A stretch of DNA of 64,000 bases from Nemophila menziesii. Its lineage: Eukaryota; Streptophyta; Magnoliopsida; Boraginales; Hydrophyllaceae. The stretch covers positions 19,578,001 through 19,642,000 of the forward strand of contig JARWIR010000008.1 of assembly GCA_029959085.1 (NCBI GenBank), in the 5' to 3' direction. Position 1 is the first letter of the stretch; the number at the start of each line of letters is the position of its first letter. The notes beneath the pieces were generated by a model. It was not told where the DNA came from. It was given only the letters and a program-made list of their open reading frames with translations, and made no database searches. Shown here piece by piece: positions 9,430 through 19,951 of the stretch. Made by a program: the position numbers and the translations under genes.

Positions 9430-10623
9430 ATGACTAATAGAACATCAATCTTATCTAGCAAGAGGGAGGTGAAGAGTAATAAGGGAGTGGATTTAAACAA
9501 GAAGAAATCAATTGACAAAGGTGCTAGTTCTACATCAAAGGGTAAAGATAAATTGAAGAGTGGGAAACCTTCGTATGATAGTAATGGTAAAAAGCTTTAT
9601 TTTTATGCAAAGGAGAGAACACTACCTCAACAAAATCCTACACCTATAGAGAAAGTGGATACTTCAAATTCCTTGAAGATTTCTGCAGAGAAACAATTAA
9701 AAGAACTACCTTTTGCCTATGAGAAAGTATTCAAAGAGGAAATTAGAGATGGAGAATACAAGAGATTCTTTGAGCTTGGTGAAAAGTTGGGTTGGTCTAC
9801 GTTCATGGTAAACCGTTCTGAATTATGTCCTAAATTAGTTTTGGAGTTCTATCTAGGCCTCTTTAGCCGAGATAGTGATTGTGTTCCGATTAGAGGAAAG
9901 TTAGTTCCTTTTACAGTTGAGGAGATTAGGAACCACTTCAAGTTTAAGAATCTGAAAGGTTTTTGCAAATTTGAGGAAGCAGTTGCTAAACGAAAAATCT
10001 TTGATAAGGAATTACTTTTTGAGCATGTTTTAGACAAGGAGAAAGTGCAATTACAAAAGAGAGAATTGAAGGCACCTTGGCCTTACAAATATCTTCAAGC
10101 AGATGCTAGAATTTGGCACAATTTCCTTATCCCTAATGTCTTTGGAAACACACGAACTTTGGAGGTGACCATGAAGAACGCGCTACTGTTAGATTGTATT
10201 TTGAGAGGAGAAGAAGTTGATGTGGCACAGTTGATCTATGAGGAGGTGATACGATTCTCGGTCTCTCCTAAATCGGTTTATAACGTTAAATTTCCAACTA
10301 TGATCACGTGTCTTGTGCGAAAAGCGAATGTAATATTGGGTGAAGAAGAGAAACTCGAATTTAAAGCAAGTTATATTGATAATGCTTGGATCAAAGAAAG
10401 TCTTCGAAGAGCGGGTTCTACTCAAGCCTCGAAGGAAGACAAGGAGCAAAATTGGCAAGAGAAGATGGAGGAGCGTTTAACGAAATTTGAAGCAGCTCAA
10501 ACTTCCTTAGTCAAGGATGTGGCACAAATCAATGCTAATCAAGTGCACATCATGGAACTCCTTGAGCAATTAACGAGAGATCCAGCAATTCCAATCTTGG
10601 ATGTCAATGATGCGAGGCAATAA
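9430..10623 (+). CDS. Env-position ORF2, putative plant transposon protein domain (inner element)
   Basis: This 397-residue protein lies between gag and the 3' LTR, where Athila-type elements carry their extra 'env-like' gene. I start it at the ATG at 9,430 because the longer frame begins with TTG. The N-terminus is Lys/Ser-rich (residues 1-50). The central part (about 75-330) resembles the 'putative plant transposon protein' family: an F-LGLF block, then APWPYKYLQADARIWHNF, NALLLDCILRGEEVDVAQLI and a FPTMITCLVRKANVIL helix. The C-terminus (about 345-390) is a predicted coiled coil. No signal peptide or membrane segment is visible, so an envelope role is not supported. Function is unknown. 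Confidence 0.8.
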   Translation: MTNRTSILSSKREVKSNKGVDLNKKKSIDKGASSTSKGKDKLKSGKPSYDSNGKKLYFYAKERTLPQQNPTPIEKVDTSNSLKISAEKQLKELPFAYEKVFKEEIRDGEYKRFFELGEKLGWSTFMVNRSELCPKLVLEFYLGLFSRDSDCVPIRGKLVPFTVEEIRNHFKFKNLKGFCKFEEAVAKRKIFDKELLFEHVLDKEKVQLQKRELKAPWPYKYLQADARIWHNFLIPNVFGNTRTLEVTMKNALLLDCILRGEEVDVAQLIYEEVIRFSVSPKSVYNVKFPTMITCLVRKANVILGEEEKLEFKASYIDNAWIKESLRRAGSTQASKEDKEQNWQEKMEERLTKFEAAQTSLVKDVAQINANQVHIMELLEQLTRDPAIPILDVNDARQ

Positions 10624-12224
10624 GCCTCGAGAGTATGTTCTCTTTCTTCCTTACCATTTCTGTAAATATGTCTATCTGCTAATTTTAATTTCTGTTTTTC
10701 GAGTTTTTTTTTTTTTTTTTTCGAGACGTGGGGACACGGCTCATTTTTGAGTTGGGGGTGTGGGGATTCGTTGTCTCTCATCTCCATTTTTCTGTTTTTG
10801 GGTGAAATTAAAATTTTTGATGCATGGGAATTAGATGTAGAGTGTGTTTAATAGCTTGAAAGCATGAGCTCAGTAGATTAATGATAGTAAGTGATATGTT
10901 TATGAGCTATGTATTTGTATGCTGTGAGTATTTGCAAGAAAACACACGTTGATAGTAAAGAAAGATTAGTGAGCAATGCGATAGAAAGTATGTTCGATCT
11001 CAGGGAACCTTGAAAGTGTGTAGGCCGTGAGATCCAAGCTAGTTGAAAAACCATTTGATGAAAGTGCTAAAGGTAAGAAATTTTCTGAATTACATAGTGT
11101 AGAAAGTGATCAAGGCGGTTCTTTCATATTTTTAAGCCTTTGAAGCCTTTTTAGACCTTCTCACCTTGTGATTTTTGAGTTTAAAAGTTATATCCTTCTT
11201 AGCCCCTTCTAGCCTTTCTAAAGCCTTTTATTGAAACACATTATAAGCCATATCCTTTAGATTTTTAGGACTTTTCCATATGACCGCACTCGAATCGCGA
11301 TGCTTAGACAGTTGTTTTAGAGCTTGAGTTTGGGGTGGTGGGTCCACCATTATGGGAATTATTATGTTAGGATTTTCGAGCTTATTAATTGTGCTTTGTG
11401 CTTTATATTGAGGATGTTTTACAGCATTGTATTGTAACCCTTTGCCGGGGTAATAGTGAATGAAAAAGAAGCTTCGAGCTAATTTTGCCAACAAGGGCAT
11501 TAAAAGAAAAAATATATATATGAGAAAATTAGCGTGATATCTCAACATTAAAAGAGAGTCATAGCTATAGAAAAGAGAATTGATTTGAAAAGAAAAGAAA
11601 ATATATATATTCGGACCGGCAAAGTGGATTTTTATGTGAACATCTTAAGCTTTAATTGGGTTATTGGGGATGCTAAATTGTGCATCAAGGAATTCATTGG
11701 GTTGAGTGAGAAACGTTTATGAGAGTAACTCAAGCTCTAGGGCGATTCGTTGATGGCTAGTGAGGAGAGAGCCAAAAGCTCACTCCAAATTATCCAAATA
11801 TATGATCATACCGTCCCTAAGCCTACATTACAACCTTAAAAGACCTTGTGATTCTTTGTTATGTAATTGAGAAGTGATTGAGCCATTAGAGATTAGTTAA
11901 GTGGATTCTTGGATACTAGTGAGGTTTGATGAACAATCTATAGCTCTCTTGGGGAACTGAGTAAAGTCCCAATCCTTCTTACATTGCGAAACTAATCTGA
12001 TCTTGAAATCAAGCCGTGTTGACTGTAGATATGAGAAGTGTACAGGTATGTAGTTTATGAATATTATTGCATGAAATTTTCTGAGCTGTGTGCTTTAGGT
12101 TTATTCTATATATTCTGCTATGTTTTTTTCCTGTGTTGAAAATTTTATAAGTGTGTATTTCTAGACTTCCCTATGTTTTTATCTTTTATTGTATCGGGAC
12201 GATACAACTTTGAGTTGGGGGTCT
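10624..12224 (+). other. 3' noncoding region of the inner element with repeated polypurine-like tracts
   Basis: No credible gene lies in these 1.6 kb. Polypurine-like tracts occur at 10,744-10,768 and 11,323-11,342, in addition to the LTR-adjacent one at 12,208-12,224. The homologous region of the outer copy (11,815 equivalent) is where the inner element itself landed. The minus-strand ORFs at 10,539-10,787 and 11,228-11,548 are shadows. Confidence 0.7.
12208..12224 (+). other. Polypurine tract of the inner element
   Basis: ACTTTGAGTTGGGGGTCT immediately precedes the 3' LTR start TGATG. This is the standard site for plus-strand priming. Confidence 0.8.
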
Positions 12225-13754
12225 TGATGTCTCCTCATTTGTGATAGATTTATGTTAAGATGAGACATCATTTTTAGTGTTTTAGAAGTCAATAATGTCG
12301 ATTTTCTTGAGTTTTAGTGCACTTTCCTATTTTGTGTCTTGATTTGTAGAATTAATGTTTTTAGAGCATATTGGGTTTAATTGTTTATTTAGTGTGTAGC
12401 TTTAAAGATAATTATGGAGTTTAATTAGAGTCCAAGTCAAAGACAACAACTTATGGAAGGAGATATGCATGGTAATTGGAGATAAGGAAAGAATTGCTAA
12501 AAAGATGGAAAAGGAAAAGCTGCCTAATTCTGGGATTCTGCAAAGATAGGCGTTTTTACCTAATAAAGAGGCCGAATTTGGTAGATTACTCCTAAAGGGC
12601 GTAGGAAATTCTGTTGCGATTCTTTTGGTATCTTGTGGAGCAAAATCGGACCAATAATAAAGAAGTTATGACCAAAACAACGCAGCAGTGTTTATCTTTA
12701 TTTCCATACGAATTTGAGTTGGGCTAGAAGTCCATTACCTTAACAATTCCTCAAGAAAACGAATTAGGTCTTCTAAACACCTATAAATACACCCTTATAT
12801 CACTTGTAAATTATCCTTGCCTCATAGTAATTAGTTCTTAAGGTTTTATTCTTCCAGTTTATTGTAGAGAGCAAGATGACGTCTTTTATTATTTCTTTTA
12901 GTTTATTTCCTTCAGGTATGAACTAAACCTCCCATAGCTTGGGTTTTGCATATGTATAATCTATGAATTCTAATTCTTCTATCTAAGTTTCTTTGGGAAT
13001 TATATGTTTTAATCTGATATTAGCTACTTACTTTATATTTGCTTATGTGTTTTGATTTAATGTCTTTCCTAGAATTGATCACTTTAGGATTGTTTTAAGA
13101 GTAGTTAGATGTTCTCCTTGACAGGGTGTTTAACTATTGAACCACCACATAATGTCTAGTGTCGATAGCAGTTCTGACAAAACATACTTCTAACTAGATA
13201 GTCATTAAGGTTTGTTTTAACCACAGTATCACCAAGACTTGCAGTATTTGCTTAGGGCCTTAGTGGCGTTTGATAACCCTATTTTAAATCACTTCTTGGT
13301 TGTGACGTAGCCCCCTTAGTCGCTCTCAAGGTCTAAGGTAGTGGAATTTAGAATCCTGACTAAGTATTACCAAGAGCTAGTATTCTCCCTTATGAACTAG
13401 ATCTATAGATAGAATTAGAAGGATTAGTGCATACTAGCAAAACCTAAGCTATACTTCTCATCTCATATTCTTAATCTTTTACTTTATTGTCTTTATTTTC
13501 TTAGTTTTAATTTAGTTTTAATTCATAAATTCGAAAACCAAATATATTTATTTACTGTTTTCTAATTATTTACTTTTACTCGTTATCTGTTCCTACGCGT
13601 TTAACACACTTAAGTCCCTGAGAACGAACTCTACTTATCATTAAAACTTGCATACGTCCTGTAATACTTGCAGTACTGTGCCTGTCTAGGGTGAGAGTGC
13701 ATAGTTTTCCATACTTAAATTGATCTTATTTTTATCACACCCTAGGCGACACCA
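12225..13754 (+). repeat. 3' LTR of the inner retrotransposon
   Basis: It is 1,530 bp and, by line-by-line comparison, identical to the 5' LTR except at one position (T at 12,849 where the 5' LTR has C at 4,490). It is followed by GGACG. Confidence 0.95.
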
Positions 13755-13759
13755 GGACG
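13755..13759. repeat. Target-site duplication (GGACG), right copy, inner retrotransposon
   Basis: Matches 3,861-3,865. Outer-element sequence continues to its right. Confidence 0.93.
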
Positions 13760-14903
13760 GTATGATAGTATATTTGGATAATTTGGAGTGAGCTTTTGGC
13801 TCTCTCCTCACTAGCCATCAACGAATCGCCCTAGAGCTTGAGTTACTCTCATAAAAGGTTTCTCACTCAACCCAATGAATTCCTTGATGCACAATTTAGC
13901 ATCCCCAATAACCCAATTAAAAGCTAAGATGTTCACATAAAAATCCACATTGCCGGTCCGAATATATATTTTCTTTTCAGATCAATTTCTTTTATAGCTA
14001 TGACTCTCTTTTAATGTCGAGATATCATGCTAAATTCTCATATATATATTTTTCTTTTGAATGCCCTTGTTGGCAAAATTAGCTCGTAGCTTCTTTTTCA
14101 TTCACTATTACCCCAGCAAAGGGTTACAATACAAATCTGTGAATCATCATCAATATAAAGCACAAAGCACAATTAATAAGCTCAAAAAAATCCTAACCCA
14201 ATAACAATTCCCATAATGGTGGACCCACCACCCCAAACTCAAGCTCTAAAACAACTGTCTATGCATCGCGATTCGAGTGCGGGTCATATGGAAAAGTCCT
14301 AAAATCTAAAGGGATATGGATTATAACGTGTTTTAATAAAAGGCTTTAGAAAGGCTAGAAGGATATAACATATAAATAAAAAATCACAAGGTGAGAAGGT
14401 ATAAAAAGGCTTCAAGGGCTTCAAATGAAAGAACAGCCTTAATCACTTTCTACACTATGTAATTTAGTTATTTTCTTACCTTTAGCACTTTCATCAAATG
14501 GTTCTTCAACTAGCTTGGATCTCACGGCCTACACACTTTCAAGGTTTCCTGAGATCGAACATACTTTCTATCGCATTGCTCACTAATATTTTCTTTACTA
14601 TCAACGTGTGTTTTCCTACAAATACTCAAAGCATACAAATATATAGCTCATAAACATATTACTTACTATCATCAATCTACTGAGCTCATGCTTTCAAGCT
14701 ATTAAATACACTCTACATCTAATTCCCATGTATCAAAAATTTTAATTTCACCCAAAAACAGAAAAATGGAGATGAGAGACGAATCCCCACACCCCCAACT
14801 CAAAAATGAGCCGTGTCCCCACGACTCGAAAAACAGAAATTAAAATTAGCAGATAGACATATTTACAGAAATGGTAAGGAAGAAAGAGAACATACTCTCG
14901 AGG
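13760..14903 (-). other. 3' noncoding region of the outer element, proximal part
   Basis: Reverse-complement homologue of 10,624-11,814 in the inner copy, with small indels. Polypurine-like tracts are present in antisense near 14,228-14,245 and 14,790-14,810. No gene is seen. Confidence 0.75.
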
Positions 14904-16100
14904 CTATTGCCTCGCATAATTGACATCCAAGGTTGGAATTGCTGGACCTTTCGTTAATTGCTCAAGGAGTTTCATGATGTGCACTTGATTAGCGTTGATT
15001 TGTGCCACATCATTGACTAAGGAAGTTTGAGCTGCTTCGATTTTCGTTAAACGCTCCTCCATCTTCTCTTGCTAATTTTCCTCCTTTTCTTCTTTCGAGA
15101 CTTGCGTAGAACCCGCTCTTCGAAAGATATCCTTGATCCAAGCATTATCAATATAACTCGCTTTAAATTCGAGTTTTTCTTCTTCACCCAATACTACATT
15201 CGCTTTTCGCACAAGACACGTGATCATGGTAGGAAATTTAACATTATAAACTGATTTAGGAGAGACCGAAAAACGTATCACCTCCTCATAGATCAACTGT
15301 GCCACATCAACTTCTTCTCCTCTCAAAATACAGTCCAACAGTAGAGCGTACTTCATAGTCACATCCAAAGTTCATGTGTTTCCAAAGATATTAGGGACAA
15401 GGAAATTGTGCCAAATTCGCGCATCTTCTTGAAGATATTTGTAAGGCCAAGGTGCCTTCAATTCTCCTTTATGTGATTGCACTTTCTCTTTGTCTAATAC
15501 ATGCTCAAAAAGTAATTCCTCATCAAAGATTTTTCGTTTAGCAACTGCTTCTTCAAATTTGCAAAAACCTTTCAGTTTCTTAAACTTGAAGTGATTCCTA
15601 ATCTCCTCAACTGTGAAAGGAACTAACTTTCCTCTAATCGGAACACCATTACTATCTCGGCTAAAGAGGCCTAAATAGAATTCCAAAACTAATTCATGAC
15701 ATAATTCAGAACGTCTTACCATGAACGTCGACCAACCCAATTTCTCACCAAGCTCTAAGAATCTCGCGTATTCTCCATCTCTAATTTCTTCCTTGAATAC
15801 TTTCTCATAAGCAAAAGGTAGTTCTTTCAATTGTTTCTCTGCAGAAGCTTGTAAGATGTTCAAAGCTTCCTCTTTCTCCATGGGTTTAGGACCTTGTGGA
15901 AGTAGTGTTCTCTCATTTGCATAATAATAAAGCTTTTTACCATTACAATCATACGAAGGTATCCCACTCTTTTTCACTTTATCTTTTCCCTTTGATTTAG
16001 AACTAGCACCTTTGTCAATTGATTTCTTCTTGTTTAAATCCAATCCCTTGTTACTCTTCACCTCCCTCTTGTTAGCTAAGATTGTTGTTCTATTAGTCAT
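14904..16100 (-). pseudogene. Env-position ORF2 of the outer element, two nonsense codons
   Basis: The frame is colinear with ORF2 of the inner copy from the ATG at 16,100 to a stop at 14,904-14,906, with no net frameshift. It is broken by TGA at 15,372-15,374 (Arg in the inner copy, CGA to TGA) and TAG at 15,072-15,074 (Trp in the inner copy). Both changes are C-to-T or G-to-A, as expected for deamination of methylated cytosine. The domain order matches that given for the inner copy. Confidence 0.85.
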
Positions 16101-16539
16101 CTTCAATTAACCCCCAACTCAAAGCTTTAGCAACCCTTGAAATTTAACCTCTTGAATTAATGGTTGAACAAGCTTGATTTGGTTTAGGAAATATGAATTG
16201 ATGATGAATCTCTATGTGGGTGAGGTAGATTTGTAATGGGTTGGCTTGGATTTAAGAAATTGTAGGATGGATTGTTGAAATTTGGCTCTTTGATTCTTCA
16301 ATTTGATGGATTTGGTGAGGATTGGGTGTTTGATTCTCTCTTGTAAGGATGTGGAGAGAAGATTTAATGTGTTTTTCTTGATGATTGGGTAGTGTTTTGG
16401 TGATTGGTGAAGGTTTTGATGAGTTTCAATGGAGTTAGGAGAGTTTTGGAGAGAAGAAAGAGGTTTAAGGTTTAATAAATTCGGAATAATAAGCTTTAGA
16501 TCTTTATATAGCCTTGAAACCCTTTATTTTCTCTCTCTG

Positions 16540-16740
16540 GCGGATCGTGCGGACTACCCCTGCGGACCATGGGGTGTACCGTGGGGTACACCGCAGCTTT
16601 TGATGCTCGGAAATTTTTGCTCACTGGATGACACCCGTGGTAGGACCCCGTGGCACGTGTTTTGACCACGCGGACCATCCCTGCGGTATAGGGGGTACAC
16701 CGTGGGGTAGTCCGCGCAGGTCATTCTTGTGCTCCAAAAT
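16540..16740 (-). repeat. GC-rich island of the outer element
   Basis: A shorter version of the island at 8,600-8,990, with the same GGTCCGC, ACCCCGTGG and GCGGACTACCC words. The size difference shows that the island expands or contracts between copies. Confidence 0.7.
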
Positions 16741-16884
16741 TTTTTCGTTTTCTTCCCTAACTCGATTTCTCCAATTCCTACACACCAAAAACACTAATAC
16801 CTTTCTCAAATATGCATTATTAACTAAAAACAACTAAAATAAACTTAAACTAAAAACATAAAAGACATGAAAATTTAAAAGAAC

Positions 16885-16902
16885 TACGGGTTGTCTCCCG
16901 TA
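16885..16902 (-). other. Hairpin just after the gag stop (outer element)
   Basis: In element sense TACGGG-AGACAA-CCCGTA forms a 6-bp stem. Compared with the inner copy, the changed base pair is compensated on both strands of the stem. Confidence 0.6.
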
Positions 16903-16948
16903 CAACACTTTTGTTTTACGTCTTTCAAAGTTAGACGTGTTACCTCTG

Positions 16949-19795
16949 TCAAGATTTGCGAATATAGCCTCCCCAACAACGAGTAAGGCTATGAACGTCC
17001 ACTAATCTGCGCTTGACCCCAGTTTTGGGGCGAATTTCTATCACCTTGGCTGAAACAACCTTAGTGACAATGAATGGTCCCATCCACGAGTCCTTGAAAC
17101 TTCGTGGCCTGTTCTCTCGTTTGTGGGCTTTCCATAGGACTTCATGGCCAACCCCAAACTCAATGTTTGGCTCAGTATCCACAGGCTTTAAGTGGATCTC
17201 TTCAGGAGGGACTTTGTGATGTGAAAGGCTGTGGATGATGGGCACGGTGGGATCCAACTTCCTCGGTTTCTTACCCAAGACATAAAAGGTCTCGGATACA
17301 TTCTTTGCATGAAAGGTGATGGTCCCTTCCTAGAAGTTGATCATACTTTGACTTGTGGCCATGAAAGGCCGTCCAAGTATGATTGGAACCTGCTTATCTG
17401 CACCAAACTCAAGAATAACAAAGTCAGTAGGGATGGCGATATTACCTGCACGGACTAAGACGTCCTCCACTGTTCCCCATGTCCTTTTAACTGAGTTGTC
17501 AGCAAACTGCAACTTCACTGGAGTCTTCTCTGATTTCTGAAGTCCAAGTCTCTCGAACACGGACTTAGGCATAAGATTCACACCAGAACCCACATCGTAC
17601 ATCGCTTTCACTTTGAGCATACCATGTAATTGAATAGGAAGGTTGAAACTTCCCGGATCTTTAAGTTTTGCAGGTAGCTCTTTTTCACTTCTTCTTGAAA
17701 CCCTCAGGTTTTCTCTCGGGATCTCTACACTCGCCTCTTTCTCAGGAATAATTTGCGTATAAACTTGTTGCGGTGTAAGTCCTCTCTTCGCAATCTCAAG
17801 CATTTGGGCGTTGATATTTTCAGGTTGGTACGCCTCTACAAATGTCTTGAGAACAGTGTCATCTTTAGGATTTGTATCAGGAATAGGTGATGACACTGGT
17901 TGAACAATAGGTGGCGATTCCACCTTCTCTTCTTCTTTCTCTTCATGCACAGCAGGTGCAACTTCATCTTCTAATTCCTCCTTTGAGGCTTCTTCCTCTT
18001 TCTCTTTAGCTAGCTCAGCTGCATATTCTACCATCGATCGAATCTCCTCTTGCACCTTCCTCAGTAACTCTATAAATTCGTCTTTCTCTTGATCGTCCTC
18101 CACACAAACTTCAGAACAGTCAGATTCCACGGGGCTAGACTTGGTTGGTTCTTCTTCAATACTGGGAACTTCGACGGCACTAATGGCAGCATGTGGTGCT
18201 TCCTTCGCTTCTTCAATCTCAAGGCATATAGCCTTGCAAGCTTCGAACCCATCATTGTCTCCACCTCCTTCGATTGCCTTTACTTCTTTTTGTTCTACTA
18301 CACTTGTTAACACTTTGTTTAACTGTGTTACTTGAGTGCTCAGCATTTGAAGTATGGCATCGTGTCCTCAGACTTTCTCTTCTTGAGCGTTTATAGTCGT
18401 GTTCAAACGGTCTAGAGCTTGTACTATCTATGTATTATCCATAGATCCTTCTTGTGGATACTGAGGTAAAGCTTTCTGCTCTAATGAATCGGTATAGGCA
18501 TCTTGAGCAGGTTGTTGTGGAGGAGCAGGTCTATTCTGATATTGGTTTTGGTACTGACCTCTCTGTTGGTAAGAGTTGTTCTGGGGTCGCGGTTGATAAT
18601 GACTAGGATTAGCGGCCCCTTGTGGATTTGAATACTGCATACCCGGATGGTTGCGATTGCCCCATCGGTTGGATATAAAGTAAATAGATTGCGGATTTGA
18701 TTCGCACTCTTCCCATGAATGATCGTTAACTCCACATTGTTGACAACCTTGTGCTTCTTGTACTACTTTTGCAGTGGCATAATTCTTTTCCATCGCGATT
18801 CTCAGTTCCTTGATTTGATTTTCTAACGAGGATATTTGAGCTGAGTTCGCAGCTTCTGCATCTAAACGAAGCGTTCCTCGGGTTTTTGCAACAGAAGCTC
18901 GCGTCGAAGGCCAACTTCTTTCTTGTTCCATAATATTCTCTAATACCTCAGAAGCTTCATTGTGATTCATGGACACAAAATTACCCTTTCCAATGTTATC
19001 CACCTTTTCTCTACCTTTGTCATTAAGACCTTCATAGAACATAGCAAGTTGTAGAGCAGGTGTATAACCATGGAGTGGACATCTAATTAATTTTTGTTGA
19101 AATCTTGTCCATGTTTCTCCCACTGTTTCTCCATCTTCTTGGCAAAATCTTGCAAGCTCAGCTTGATCTTTGAGTCTCATGCTCTTAGGATAAAATCGGT
19201 TAAAGAACACAGCTTGAAGTTCTCTCCAAGAGTGAATGGTTCCATGTGGTTGTCTTTCTAGCCAATCGCTAGCTCTTCCGGTCAAGAAAAACAAAAACAT
19301 ATGACAATACAGTTGCTCGCGTGTAATGCCAGGACTAATGTAGGCATCACAAATCTGCATAAACTTCTGAATCGCTTTTACCGGATCTTGTATTGCTGTA
19401 CCAGTATAGAGTCCGAAACTTTAAAATTGACTGAGCATACCCGGATCGGGTCTGAATTTAATGTTCGGAATCTCAGGAGGGCGGTAACCAATTGGTTGAA
19501 CATGGAATGGTATATTAAGGCCAGGTAGGTCTTGTTCAACTCGGTTTTGTTGATTATTAAGATTATTCTGCCCATTACCTCCTCCTGCTGGTAATTGTTG
19601 TCCTTCTTGTCCACCGAGTGGTGGATCTTGTTGACCAAGAGGTGGTCCAAGTGGTGGATCTTGTTGCAATCCTCCTACTGGTGGGGTTAGTTGGGCTGCC
19701 ATAACTCTTCTCAAGGCTCTTTCCTCACGAACTCGTTTGTTGTAAGGTCTGAAGCTCCTCTCAGGCTCCGATAAGGGAGACCAAGAATTAAACAC
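16949..19795 (-). pseudogene. Gag-protease-integrase-tail polyprotein of the outer element, four nonsense codons
   Basis: This is the counterpart of the inner polyprotein in the same fused arrangement, ending in the same integrase-like tail. In-frame stops lie at 19,421-19,423 (TAA), 18,428-18,430 (TAG), 18,368-18,370 (TGA) and 17,330-17,332 (TAG). All are in the original frame, so there is no net frameshift. The first ATG is at 19,702 and the frame is open up to a GTG at 19,795. The N-terminal part differs from the inner copy: it has a Pro/Gly/Gln-rich stretch (PPLGPPLGQQDPPLGG) where the inner has a different sequence. The inner element is therefore not a recent daughter of this copy. Confidence 0.87.
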
Positions 19796-19927
19796 GGTGA
19801 AACCTGAAAAAGACTAAAGCAAACCACAAGCGTAAATCTGAAAAAATAAAAACTAAAAACTGAAAAGTAAAAACTAATTAAAAACTACTACTCGAAATAG
19901 ATAACCCACACGCTAACGAGACACAAG

Positions 19928-19945
19928 TCCCCGGCAGCGGCGCCA
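19928..19945 (-). other. Primer binding site, tRNA-Asp type (outer element)
   Basis: The reverse complement is TGGCGCCGCTGCCGGGGA, 6 nt inside the 5' LTR boundary at 19,952. It is identical to the inner element's site. Confidence 0.88.
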
Positions 19946-19951
19946 AAAACT

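Larger units (their letters stand above)
3866..13754 (+). mobile_element. Inner Athila-like Ty3/gypsy retrotransposon, non-autonomous, very young
   Basis: This 9,889-bp element lies between GGACG duplications. Order: 5' LTR, tRNA-Asp PBS, gag-protease-integrase-tail ORF (open), hairpin, GC-rich island, env-position ORF2 (open), 1.6-kb 3' noncoding region with repeated polypurine-like tracts, polypurine tract, 3' LTR. The LTRs are both 1,530 bp and I found one difference (C at 4,490, T at 12,849), so insertion was recent. RT, RNase H and the integrase catalytic core are absent, so it must have been mobilised in trans. It inserted into an older copy of its own family in the opposite orientation. 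Confidence 0.93.

Noticed and set aside
3866..13754. Segmental or inverted duplication as the explanation for the two opposed copies
   Set aside because: Each copy has its own complete LTR pair and its own exact 5-bp TSD, and outer sequence is continuous across the inner TSDs.
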